Shown here: positions 11,789-22,142 of the stretch, in pieces
Layout: each line of letters begins with the position of its first letter
Position numbering within the stretch: the stretch's first letter is position 1
Assembly (NCBI GenBank): GCA_036417435.1
Contig: CM070908.1
Location: 53,911,090 to 53,975,089 of the forward strand
From: Inia geoffrensis
Lineage: Eukaryota > Chordata > Mammalia > Artiodactyla > Iniidae
Direction: 5' to 3'
Length of the DNA: 64,000 bases
Program-made: the position numbers and the translations under genes
The notes under the pieces: model-generated
Databases searched by the model: none
Seen by the model: only the letters and a program-made list of their open reading frames with translations
What the model was told of the DNA's origin: nothing

Positions 11789-13541
11789 TTTGCTTATCTT
11801 ACTGTGTTTGGGGTCTCCTTTTTGCAGGCTGCAGGTTCATAGTTCCCGTTGTTTTTGATGTCTGTCCCCAGTGGCTAAGGTTGGTTCAGTGGGTTGTGTA
11901 GGCTTCCTGGTGGAGGGAACTGTGTTCTGGTGGATGAGGCTGGATCTTGTCTTTCTGGTGGGCAGGTCCTCATCTGGTGGTGTGTCTGTGGGCTTATTAT
12001 GATTTTAGGCAGCCTCTCTGCTAATGGGTGGGGTTGTGTTCCTGTCTTGCTAGTTGTTTGGCATAGGATGTTCAGCACTGTAGCTTGCTGGTCGTTGAGT
12101 GAAGCTGGGTTCTGGTGTTGCGATGGAGATCTCTGGGATATTTTCGCCATTTGATAATGCATGGAGCTGGGAGGTCTCTTGTGGACCAGTGTCCTGAAGT
12201 TGGCTCTCCCACCTCAGAGGCACAGCACTGACTCCTGGCTGCAGCACCAAGAGCCTTTCATCCCCACGGAAAAAAAGGAAGAGGGGAAAAAATAATAAAT
12301 CTTGCTCTGAAAGTCCACCTCCTCAATTTGGAATGATAAGTTGTCTATTCATGTATTTCACAGATGCAGGTACATCAAGTTGATTGTGGAGCTTTAATCC
12401 GCTGATTCTGAGGCTGCTGGGAGAGATTTCCCTTTCTCTTCTTTGTTCTCACAGCTGCAAGGGGCTTAGCTTTGGATTTGGCCCCGCCTCTGCGTGTAGG
12501 TCACCGGAGGGCGTCTGCTCTTAGCCCAGACAGGATGGGGTTAAAGGAGCCGCTGATTCGGAGGCTCTGGCTCACTCAGGCCGTGAGGAGGGAGGGGCAC
12601 GGAGTGCGGGGCGGGCCTGCGGCGGCAGAGGCCGGCGTGACGTTGCACCAGCCTGAGGCGCGCCGTGCGTTCTCCCGGGGAAGTTGTCCCTGGATCCCGG
12701 CACCGTGGCAGTGGCGGGCTGCACAGGCTCTCCGGAAGTGGGGTGTGGATAGTGACCTGTGCTTGCACACAGGCTTCTTGGTGGCGGCAGCAGCAGCCTT
12801 AGCGTCTCATGCCCGTCTCTGCGGTCGGCGCTGTTAGCCGCGGCTCGCGCCCGTCTCTGGAGCTCCTTTAAGCAGCGCTCTTAATCCCCTCTCCTCGCGC
12901 ACCAGGAAACAAAGAGGGAAGAAAAAGTCTCTTGCCTCTTCGGCAGCTCCAGACTTTTTCCCGGACTCCCTCCCGGCCCGCCGTGGCGCACTAACCCCCT
13001 GCAGGCTGTGTTCTCGCCGCCAACGCCAGCCCTCTCCCGGCGCTCGACCGAAGCCCGAGCTTCAGCTCGCAGCCCCGCCCACCCCGGCAGGTGAGCAGAC
13101 AAGCCTCTCGGCTGGTGAGTGCCGGTCGGCCCTGATCCTCTGTGCGGGAATCGCTCTGCTTTCCTCCCCGCACCCCTGTTGCTGTGCTCTCCCCCGCGGC
13201 TCCGAAGCTTTCCCCCTCCGCCACCTACAGTCTCCGCCCGGGAAGGGGCTTCCTAGTGTGTGGAAACGTTTCCTCCTTCACAGCTCCCTCCCACTGGTGC
13301 AGGTGCCGTCCCTATCCTTTTGTGTCTGTTTATTCTTTTTTCTTTTGCCCTACCCAGGTACGTGGGGTTTTTTTTTTTGCCTTTTGGGAGGTCTGAGGTC
13401 TTCTGCCAGCGTTCAGTAGGTGTTCTGTAGGAATTGTGCCACGTGTAGTTGTATTTCTGGTGTATCTGTGGGGAGGAAGGTGATCTCTGCGCCTTACTCT
13501 TCCGCCATCTTCCCGGAAGCCCCCTCATGTGCTTTTTTCGG
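11789..13541 (-). promoter_or_regulatory. L1 5' UTR with CpG-rich internal promoter
   Basis: 1.75 kb upstream of ORF1, matching the 5' UTR of copy 3 (48548-50690). The part at about 12470-13260 is dense in CG dinucleotides, in sharp contrast with the AT-rich surroundings, as expected for an L1 internal promoter normally kept methylated. Transcription would run leftward into ORF1. Open frames of 60-130 codons here are by-products of the GC content. Activity is not shown by the sequence. Confidence 0.8.
13504..13511 (-). promoter_or_regulatory. YY1-like site at the 5' end of the L1
   Basis: GCCATCTT on the plus strand (AAGATGGC in L1 sense) lies about 20-35 bases from the inferred L1 5' end. 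Human L1 has a YY1 site of the same core at nearly the same distance, where it sets the transcription start. In copy 3 the matching site has decayed to CACCATCTGAA (50670-50680). Confidence 0.65.
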
Positions 13542-13794
13542 GTCTTCGTTTCCGTGCAAGGACTTTCTCTAGTTGTGGCAAGAGGGGGCCACTCTTCATC
13601 GCGGTGCGTGGGCCTCTCGCTATCGCAGCCCCTCTTGTTGCGGAGCACAAGCTCCAGACACGCAGGCTCAGTAGTTGTGGCTCACGGGCCTAGTTGCTCT
13701 GCGGCATGTGGGATCCTCCCAGACCAGGGCTCGAACCCGTGTCCCCTGCATTAGCAGGCAGATTCTCAACCACTGTGCCACCAGGGAAGCCCTA
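13542..13794 (-). mobile_element. CHR-type SINE, main part, continuation of 6571-6652
   Basis: Continues the SINE interrupted by L1 copy 2: the body with CTCTAGTTGTGGC and GCAGCCCCTCTTGTTGCGGA, then the tRNA-related head in reverse (GGGCTCGAACCCGTGTCCCC, ending CCACCAGGGAAGCCC). The B-box-like GGTTCGAGCCC is readable on the minus strand. Confidence 0.88.
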
Positions 13795-13809
13795 GTTCCT
13801 TGATTTTTA

Positions 13810-14596
13810 CATTCATTTATAAATTCATTCAGTTTTTCTTACCTACTTACTGCATGCTGAGCCCTGGTCTAGGCATGGGGATAGAATAGTGAACAAAAGA
13901 GACAAATTCTTCTTTTGTGGAATTTACTTTTTAGGTGAATGGACAAACACTGTACAAAACGTTAGGTTTTATGAGTTTTGTGAAAAAATAAAACAGTGTA
14001 CAGAGAATAGAGAGTGTCTTTGTTAGACCTCAAGTTTGACATGCATTGCATTCCATGTGTTGATGCCCTCTGGACGTGTGTAATAAATACTATGTCCCTA
14101 CTGGTACCAGGAGTGGTTGTTTCAGAGAACAAGGTAATGGAACACTTCGGGAAGAAGGAGATGGGAGGAGATCTGGGAGAAGAGCATTCCAGGCAGAAGG
14201 AAGAATGAATACAAAGTACCTGTGGTGGAAATGCGCTTGGTATTTTCAACAAACTGCAAGAAGTGTAGAGAGAGGTAGGCAAGAGGAAGTAGCATATCTT
14301 GTAGAGCCTTTAAGATCCCTGAGGGACTGCAGCTTTTACCCCAGATGAGATCATGTTTTGAGTTACATATTATCCAAACTTCTCTGACTGTTATTTTGAG
14401 AATATAACAGGAGGAGACATTGGTTGAGCAACCGACAGCTCTGATGGACCCATTAGGAAACAGTGAGACAGATGAAAGGTGATAACTGGCTTGTTTCAAG
14501 GTTGTAGCAGGCAAGATGACAAGAACACATCAACCTCTTGAAACATTTTAAATGTAGAGCCGACAGGGCTTGCTGGTGCACTGCATCTGTTGGTAT
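13810..14596 (-). mobile_element. L2 LINE fragment, minus strand
   Basis: On the plus strand it reads as the reverse complement of the L2 3' end and ORF2 C-terminal region: ATTCATTCAG, then GCTGAGCCCTGGTCTAGG, then AGAGCATTCCAGGCAGA, AGAGGTAGGCA, CTTGTAGAGCC and finally TGTAGAGCCGACAGGGCTTG. The spacing of these landmarks follows the L2 consensus as I remember it. Ancient, mammal-wide, non-functional. Confidence 0.75.
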
Positions 14597-14714
14597 GAAA
14601 TGTGTATACTATTATACCAATGAACATTGCCTCCCCACACCCTACCCCAACACAGAACATCTATTCTTTTTAGTAATTTTGTGCACAAGACGGTAACAGA
14701 AATATTTTTATATA

Positions 14715-14850
14715 GATGAAATTTGGAGTTCAAAATCTTGGGTTTGCATCCTGGCTAAATCAGCTGTGCAAACCGGGACAAATTATTCTATCCTTTGGTT
14801 TCATAGTTTTGTCATGAAGATTAAAGGAGTGTTTACAAGGAATTATCAAC
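14715..14850 (-). mobile_element. MIR SINE fragment
   Basis: Reverse-complement MIR pattern: TGGAGTTCAAAATCTTGGGT, TTTGCATCCTGGCT, then an AAACCGGGACAAATTATT equivalent of the GACCTTGGGCAAGT core. Ancient and diverged. Confidence 0.55.
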
Positions 14851-15450
14851 TTTAAAATTCAAAGAAAAATACGCTAAAGGGAAAACAAAAATAAGAGTTG
14901 TGGGTTTATAGTTAGAACATTGTTCAGTGCTTGGGATTAGCTCAGGAGATATATTTCATTGTATGAAAGAGTATAACCGAAACTGGCAGGTTAAAACGTT
15001 CAGAGAGATGGTCCTCTAAAATGTCAGTCTTCTCCACAGACCATTATTAGGAGCTTCCAGGGTGATAACGATGTTTATAAAAAGAGAGGCACAAAGCCTC
15101 AAACCAAAGAAATTATGATTCAAAGTCCTTTCCTCATGCCTTGTCCTCATGTTTAGACTTTAGTTTGTATTTAGAAAGAACAAAAGAGAACGGGAGTGAA
15201 AGAGATGTTGTCTAGGGTCACACTTTAAGTGCTAAGGTAATTTCCAAAGCAGTTCCTTATTTGGGTCACTGCAGTCCTGGATCTGTAACTCAACGTTACT
15301 GGTTAGGAAATCTGATGTTGTCCTAGTGCTAGAGCTGACTCAGAGGAAGTGACTATCTTAACTGAATTCCCAAAAGGATTATAAACAAACCAGGAAGCTA
15401 ATTTAATTTTCATGGCTTTGAATTGACCCACTTTTTCATGTCCATCAAAT
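14851..15450. other. Unique sequence, no feature recognised
   Basis: Unique DNA between a MIR relic and a young SINE. No exon or RNA gene is seen. Confidence 0.5.
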
Positions 15451-15461
15451 TATACACCTCT

Positions 15462-15712
15462 TAGGCTTCCCTGGTGGCGCAGTGGTTGAGAGTCCGCCTG
15501 CCGATGCAGGGGACACGGGTTCGTGCCCCGATCCGGGAAGATCTCACATGCCGCGGAGCGGCTGGGCCCATGAGCCATGGCCGCTGAGCCTGTGCGTCCG
15601 GAGCCTGTGCTCTGCAACGGGAGAGGCCACAGCAGTGAGAGGCCCGCGTACCGCAGAAAAAAAAAAAAAAAAAATGTATATATATATATATGTGTGTGTA
15701 TATATATATATA

Positions 15713-15778
<66 letters not shown>
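15462..15778 (+). mobile_element. Young CHR-2-type tRNA-derived SINE with microsatellite tail
   Basis: Starts with the head AGGCTTCCCTGGTGGCGCAG. Pol III A box TGGCGCAGTGG at 15475-15485 and B box GGTTCGTGCCC at 15518-15528 are intact. The body runs to GCCCGCGTACCGCAG, then a short poly(A) at about 15657-15674 followed by about 100 bases of (TA)n/(TG)n. An 11-bp duplication TATACACCTCT flanks it at 15451-15461 and 15779-15789. The clean body and boxes mark it as recent. It is not a tRNA gene. Confidence 0.95.

Positions 15779-15782
<4 letters not shown>
15676..15782. repeat. (TA)n/(TG)n microsatellite
   Basis: Alternating TA runs with short TGTGTG interruptions, grown from the poly(A) tail of the SINE. 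Likely length-polymorphic. Confidence 0.95.
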
Positions 15783-15785
<3 letters not shown>

Positions 15786-16089
15786 CTCTCCAGTGTAAGC
15801 AGAAGCCATATTAAAGCAGAAGGCATCTGGTAAGCGTGGTATCAGGGCACAGGCAGTAGGAAGGAAGGTCTGGGGCATAATTCACCCATTCAAAGCCAGC
15901 TGAAATGTTTTTACCCCACATCAGAGTATTTTTCCAGGATGCAGATGTTCATTGCCTTGTCCAGTGGATCTCCCTTGGACAGTCTTCCAGTCACTGACTA
16001 CTTTTTCTTTGCTCATCTTTCTTTGAGCACAATTCAAATTGCCTTCTTTATTTGTAGTCAAAAGCACATGAACTTATAAAATGCGCTGT

Positions 16090-16300
16090 ATAAGTTTGGG
16101 AGTCAGGTCAGCATTTACTTATGAGTTGCGTGACTTTGAACAAGTTAAACAAATTGATTACTTTCTTAGCCTTCTTCATTGTATGTGAAAAGCAATACCT
16201 AGTCTTCGGGTATATTGTGAGGATAAAAGAAGCAATGCACTTAGTTCTATGCTTCTCACATAGTGGACACCCAATTAGACATAAAAGCTGTTTTCTCTGT
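16090..16300 (-). mobile_element. MIR SINE, minus strand
   Basis: Order of landmarks in reverse: GTTTGGGAGTCAGGTCAGCA, GCGTGACTTTGAACAAGTTA (core), TTGTGAGGATAAAAGAAGCA, then CACATAGTGGACACCCAATT. This is the usual MIR layout. Confidence 0.7.
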
Positions 16301-18025
16301 TTAGGCCATTCTTTCTCTATCTCTCCCTCCTTCCCACCCTCCCTCTCTCCTGTTCTGCTATTTTGTCCCTAGACTCAGCTGTACATTGTTTTCATATGGT
16401 CCTTCAACCCAATTAACAGGCTAGCTTCCTGTGATCACATGCTGATACTGACAGGTGACAGGTCAGAAGCGACTCTAAGAATTGCATGCATTTGAATGTT
16501 GTTACTTTGTTCAATATATCAACTGTTTTGAAATTAATAGAGATTAAAATTTGAAATATCGTATGAATTGTTGGGTGAACATTTCTTTAAGTGTTTTTAA
16601 ATTTTACGAGTTACAAAAGTGTGTAAGAACTCTGAGAAACTCCAGAAGAGTTTCCAACAAAGTTAAGAGAACTAATGTAGACCATGACTCTCAAAGGAAA
16701 CTAACCACAGTGAAGGTCAGACAATCCTAGAAGGGAAAAAAGAACAATCAGAAATACAGAGAATAATGAAATAACACCAGGCTCATCAAGGAGAGGTGCT
16801 AGACGTGAATAGTCAACAAACTACAATCAACAAGGAAAAACAAAATGTGAGAAAAATGTATCAAAGCTGTGCTCCATGTAAGGCTAGATATTGGGGATTC
16901 AGGTTAATAACAGCAAATATATACAACATGCTACATGTTGCTGAGAAGGAAGATTTTCACTCAAATCACTCACTGTGATATTTGGTCTATTCTGAGACAC
17001 AGAGTTTACTTGTGAAACAAATCTATACACAGTGCCATTTAGTAAAAGTGACTGAGATTAATTTAGTTCCAGAATCTAATCACAGATAACTATGTGCTAA
17101 GTGTCTCAGAAATTTAATCATGCACTCTGTAATTTCAGTATCTCTGTTTGGTGATGGTAGACCTATGTATTTTAAGCTGGATGGAGTTATTGTTGTTCCT
17201 ATTGTTAATGCTTTTGATATATTAATAATATTACTGTCACTAATAAGGGACTCCTCAGGCCCAATTATTAGAATTGATCATGATGGTGTCCATTTTTATT
17301 CATTTATTTTAACTGCCTAAATAATAGCCTTCTTAGTTACACCTTCAGATATGTTGATACATTTCACCTTCCTGAGATTTTGTCCTGGGCACTTTAACCG
17401 ACACAGACTTTGTCACATCTTCTCAGTCATTGTTTTATGATTCTTCCTGAGAGTAGATCATTGTTACCAGCTTACTACTTTAATTCAAGTTTTACTTGGG
17501 TTTGATTTGCTTAATATTCTGTGCTTGAAATGATTTTTTTACATTTTCTTAAAACACTCTGTATACCATGAAATGCATTAAAAAGGTCACAATGGAATCA
17601 AATTGAAACATAAATGATATAACTAAATATATAACATATGCTGGACGATATGGATAATATGAATGATATAAAAACTTAGGACACTTTTAGGTAGATGAGT
17701 AAAACTTGCTGCAAATTATTAAAACTGGACTCTTCATTTTGCTTTGAGCAAGAAGAGAAATGTGATTAGTTTAGTTATTACATTGTTCTTGATAGGCAAA
17801 AAGTAAAAATACAGTAGATATTCCTTTGGAGGAGCAGCTCTTCCTTGGGGGGAGAACTTACTTAAGACTCATCTTATTTCTGTATTTTGTGATGTGGGAG
17901 TGGGAGGCAAGCTTCATCTTGTGAAATCAACTTGGAGGACATAATAATGTCACATGTTGCATTCAGAGCACTCCACGATGTTTCCACTAGGCTTTCCAAA
18001 TTTAACTCCTGAAACTCTTCCTTGT
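16301..18025. other. Unique AT-rich sequence
   Basis: 1.7 kb with no repeat I recognise and no exon. A (CTTCC)-rich patch lies near 16320-16360. The interval around 17040-17330 is AT-rich with homeobox-like ATTA/TAAT cores, which by itself proves nothing. Confidence 0.5.
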
Positions 18026-18029
18026 AAAA

Positions 18030-18488
18030 GTTTTTTTTTTCATTGAAATATATTTGATTTACAATGTTGTGTTAATTTCTGCTGTACATCAAAGTGATTC
18101 AGAGATCTATATTTCTTTTCAAATTCTTTTCCATTATGGTGTATCACAGGACATTGAATATAGTTCCCTGTGCTATACAATAGGACCTTGCTGTTTATCC
18201 ATGCTATATATAATAGTTTGTGCCCACTAATCCCACACCCTCAATCCTTCCCTTACATATCCCCCCTCTCCTTTGGTGACCACAAGTTTGTTCTCTGTAT
18301 CTGTGAGTCTGTTTCTGTTTCGTAGATATGTTCACTTGCATCATATTTTAGATTCCACATATAGGTAGTATCATATGGTATTTGTCTTTCCCTTTCTGAC
18401 TTAACTTTACTTAGTATGATAATCTCTAGGTCCAACCATGTTGCTGCAAATGGCATTATTCCACTCTTTTTTATGGCTGAGTAATATT

Positions 18489-18544
<56 letters not shown>

Positions 18545-18685
18545 TTTATATCACATCTTCTTTATCCATTCATCTGTTGATGGACATTTAGGTTATTTCC
18601 ATGTCTTGGCTATTATAAATAATGCTGCTATGAACATAGGGGTGCATGCATCTTTTCAAATTATAGTTTTGTCTGGATTGACTTT
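18030..18685 (-). mobile_element. 5'-truncated L1 tail, minus strand
   Basis: T-run at 18030-18041, then the L1 3' UTR (TTTGATTTACAATGTTGTGT, TCTGCTGTACATCAAAGTGA) and the last part of ORF2 in reverse (about 18250-18680), with GGCTGAGTAATATTCC broken by a (GT)n run. It ends inside ORF2 near 18685. No clear target-site duplication. Confidence 0.9.
18494..18540. repeat. (GT)n microsatellite inside an L1
   Basis: 47 bases of pure GT, exactly where other L1 copies read TCCATTGTATATATGTGCC. The same position is expanded in the L1 at 56211-57057. Confidence 0.97.
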
Positions 18686-18689
18686 GAAA

Positions 18690-19110
18690 GTTCAGGTGTT
18701 TTTAAGTTTTATCAGTGTGCAAAGCACATCTTGAATTTCTTTAATGTCACTTGCAAGCTTGTTCTATATTTATTTTACCCTTGCATAAGTCAAAAGTAGC
18801 GGAACAGATTTTGCTCAGATTGGGCAAAAGCAATTACCAGACCCTTAGACTAGGGCTTGTCATGGTCCCAGAATATAATTTTGGGGGAAGCCATTATGGC
18901 ACGTAAATACAGGGTTATTAAAGGTTTCCACTGAGCTCTCTGCAGCTTAATGCTTTCTAGCACAGATCTTCTCAGAAGGATCTGCAGTGTCATTTCAGAA
19001 ATTGGGTGGCATGTTTTACACTCTGCATTAACTTTGGTTTTAGCATATGCTCCTGGCTCTATGTTCATCCCAAATTGTAACCACAATGAAAATACTCAGT
19101 AATAAATATT
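18690..19110. other. Unique sequence, no feature recognised
   Basis: About 420 bases between an L1 tail and a MIR. Nothing recognised. Confidence 0.45.
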
Positions 19111-19114
19111 GGCT

Positions 19115-19290
19115 TAGCACTTGAACATGGACAAAGTGCTTTCATCATTACGTTTTCCAATAGATCCTTACAGCCCTATGTGTCATGAATGATTTTTCTT
19201 TCTTTTTACAGATAAGAAAACTGAGACTCATCAAGTTAATGAAATGACCCAAGTCCACTTCAGCTCTTAAGAGGTAGGACCCTAATCCAA
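19115..19290 (+). mobile_element. MIR SINE, plus strand
   Basis: GCACTTGAACATGGACAAAG, TTTACAGATAAGAAAACTGA, then TGACCCAAGTCCACTTCAGC match the MIR order (amount column, ACAGATGAGGAAACTGAG core, CCCAAGGTCACACAGC). Confidence 0.75.
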
Positions 19291-19297
19291 TTCTTCA

Positions 19298-19560
19298 TCC
19301 ATTCAACAGTTAGGTCATGAAAAGCCTACTATGTGCCAGGCACTGAGCCAGGCAAGGGAGACACAGTGATAAACAAGGCAAGCAGAGTTTCTTTCTTCAT
19401 AAAATGTCCACTAAACGAGATGCACAAAACATGAGCATAAAATCACGACTCATTATACTGTTACAAGTTGTGATATTCCAAAGGAAAAGGTCAGCACACT
19501 CTGAGAAGGGAAAACACAGGCACCTGATTGCCATAAGGTAGACTCTGTGAAGAATATGCA
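19298..19560 (-). mobile_element. L2 LINE 3' fragment, minus strand
   Basis: Reads on the plus strand as ATTCAACAG, CCTACTATGTGCCAGGCACT, then AGACACAGTGATAAACAAGG, the reverse complement of the L2 3' end. The far edge is diffuse. Confidence 0.65.
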
Positions 19561-20065
19561 CGTGCATTTAAATTGAGACAAGAAGGAGTTCATGGGCTCT
19601 GACTCCACAGCTCACTTTCAACATTATACTCAGACTAGCTTGGAACGATGATCTGACAATAACACAGAGAAATCTCAACATTAAAAAATAAAGTCCTCAT
19701 CTTTGTCTTTATTTAAAAAATAAAACTACTGGATACTAGTCAAAATTCACTTTACCTTGAACTATATCCAGGATAATAGGCCAGAATATTATTGCAGTGG
19801 CAGCCTTCTTTCGAAAGCACTTCTGGCTTCTGAAACCAGAACGGACAGATGTCCTTCTGAAGCCCATGTTACACTTAGTCTAGCCTCCTCTTCAGATGCT
19901 TAGAACTGCCTTGGGTGTAATTATTTCTGCCAAGTTACACTGTCCATAAGGGCAGAGATCATGACATTTCCACGTCTGCATTCTCAAAGGTGTATTGGTT
20001 CAACATTTGGTGTTGAACTGAATTGGTGGATGGAGATATATAATCTGTGCATGGGCAAAATACAT
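19561..20065. other. Unique sequence, no feature recognised
   Basis: Unique DNA between L2 and MIR relics. Nothing supported. Confidence 0.45.
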
Positions 20066-20069
20066 AAGA

Positions 20070-20260
20070 AGTGGCATGGTGCACCATAAAGAAGGGGTCT
20101 GTGGTGTCTGGTTGATCTGGATTCAAGTTCTCATCCCAGCCTGTCCGACCTGGCTTACTTAAACTTCTCTGAGCTTTGGATTCCCTGTCTGTAAAAATAG
20201 ATATTAACATCTCCCTTATGAGGCTGTTAGGCTGTTTTGTAGAAGAGAAAACACAATCTA
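20070..20260 (-). mobile_element. MIR SINE, minus strand
   Basis: GGCATGGTGCACCATAAAGA, TCTGGATTCAAGTTCTCATC, TTAAACTTCTCTGAGCTTTG and TAAAAATAGATATTAACATC follow the reverse MIR consensus in order. Confidence 0.72.
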
Positions 20261-22045
20261 CATGAAATAGGATGGACTGATTGGATCGCTCACAAATTTG
20301 TAGCTACTATCAAAGTCTTACAAGTCTCTTTTGATTATGGTTTATCCATCTCCTAGAGCTATCTGGAGTTTGGTTAAGGAAAATGGGGGGAAAATTCTGC
20401 ATGTTATGGTATTTAACATACTATGTGGATGTTCGTGACATATCAAGATGTAATAAGTGATAAAGGTGCTAAGACATGATGATCTATTTAGCAAAGGACC
20501 AGATAAGGATTATATTTCATGGTGAACAATTAAATAGTATAGCATTCTTGTCCAATCAAAATGTATTATGATATGAATAATGCTGTTTCCTAGATTTTTA
20601 AGATTATTGTTGGATATATCTAAAAATAATTACAATGTGGTAGGACTGCATGAAACTGAAATCAATTCAAGTCTTTCTACATACGTTAAGTTACCTTTCC
20701 TTGTTTCCTGTAAAGGCATCTTTAATACCCACCACCCCTGGTGCAATTTCCTGCTGGCTTTGCAACTGATGAGAGTAAACAAACATGCCATATCAACCCC
20801 AGAGCCCTTCTCTGATCCACAGGGCTGGTGGGGGCAAGCGGGTGGGGCAGCCAACAACATGAGCATAAAGAGAAATATGAGTTCATGCTGTTAGGCCAAA
20901 GCAGGGATGTTAATCCCCAAAGTGCATGGAGAGAGATCAATAAAGTCAAAATAATAATAATAAATAGCCATCTTCTTCCACGTTTCAAACTCACCAAAGA
21001 TAACATGAGCAAGAGAGACTATAAACAAACAAAGAACATCTTTTTAGTAGCCCATCCTGTCCCTTTAATGCTAGCTGTATTTGCCCATGGAGAGAAAAAC
21101 AGTACTACAGACTTACTTAAATTTAAATTACTTCTAGCTGTTGATACACTATCTCCACTGAACTACTGCCTGTCTGGAATGTAGCAGACAATGGTCTGAT
21201 TATCATCATCATTATTATTACTTTACATCTCCCCCCTTTCCTCTTGAGGTAGCTACCACCTGGGATCGTATCCAAGTAAACGGGAGGTCAGGTGTCCCCA
21301 GCCATCCCTGGCATTTCGTGGTGGTCTGAATTGTCACAAACTGATGGACCACTAGGCAGAGCTCTCTTAGTGGAGTGCTTTGATTTATACATTTCATACA
21401 TTTGGGTGCTCCAAGCAGCTTTTGCTATTAGATCCCATTTGGTGCCTAGTTGGTAATCTCAGGGGAAACCTGGAGATGTCTTTCCCATGTTCAGCTTTAT
21501 AAACTGTGGTTCTTATCCACCTGGCTGATGTAAAATCTGTCCATAGACCTTTTGAAGGACAGTAATTTTTCTTTTATCAGCACCAACAATTGAGAAGGGT
21601 GGTGAAGTCCTAAGTACTGATTGTTTGTCAGTAACAGATTACAGGAAAGAGCCTCAAGAGTGGAACAGTATGTTTCAAGTTCCTCTGATGCCAGTTTGGC
21701 CAAGATACTTGAATGGAGGGTACCTGACCCATGTGTTCCTTCTCTGCAGTGATCATTGAATTCTCAGTGTTGTTTATGCTGTGTGTGTGCAGGGGGCTGA
21801 ATGTATGCTAGTAATACTCAGGGAAAGAGAACCTTTCAAAATTTTAAAAGCAAAATTTTACACAGGCTCTACACTGGATTCAGTGAAACTAGAAACATGC
21901 CACTAAAATAGCTTTTGCAATTGTTCTCTGGCATTGTTGCTAAAGTGGATCAAGTTGAGAGTCGTCTGAGTTACAGACATCTGTTGTAACTCTTCAGGTA
22001 GACTGGACAAAGAGCACTGTGTGAATCCTCAAAGATTCAGTGCTG

Positions 22046-22142
<97 letters not shown>

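Larger units (their letters stand above)
6653..13541 (-). mobile_element. LINE-1 copy 2, near full length, minus strand
   Basis: A complete-looking L1 of about 6.9 kb: T-rich stretch (poly(A) tail) at 6653-6670, 3' UTR, ORF2, 58-base spacer, ORF1, a 1.75-kb CpG-rich 5' UTR, and a 5' end at about 13527-13541. An 11-bp duplication GTCTTCGTTTC flanks it at 6642-6652 and 13542-13552, and the two flanks join into one CHR-type SINE. Both ORFs have disabling lesions, so it is not autonomous. The extra bases CTCATGTGCTTTTTTC next to the 5' junction may be non-templated or part of the element. Confidence 0.95.

Noticed and set aside
12472..12837. 121-codon plus-strand open frame in a CpG-rich region
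   Set aside because: It lies inside the 5' UTR of L1 copy 2, antisense to the element. Long frames are expected in GC-rich DNA, and it has no motif.
15462..15535. Possible tRNA gene with intact A and B boxes
   Set aside because: It is the tRNA-derived head of a SINE. It has SINE body, tail and TSD, and the same head recurs at 30923, 45356, 51601 and 59106.
15450..15878. 142-codon frame with long Tyr-Ile runs
   Set aside because: A translation of the (TA)n/(TG)n tract plus SINE sequence; not a protein.
22049..22140. CRISPR-like or satellite array
   Set aside because: All periodic sequence in the window is dinucleotide or tetranucleotide microsatellite, or SINE-internal; there are no repeat-spacer units.
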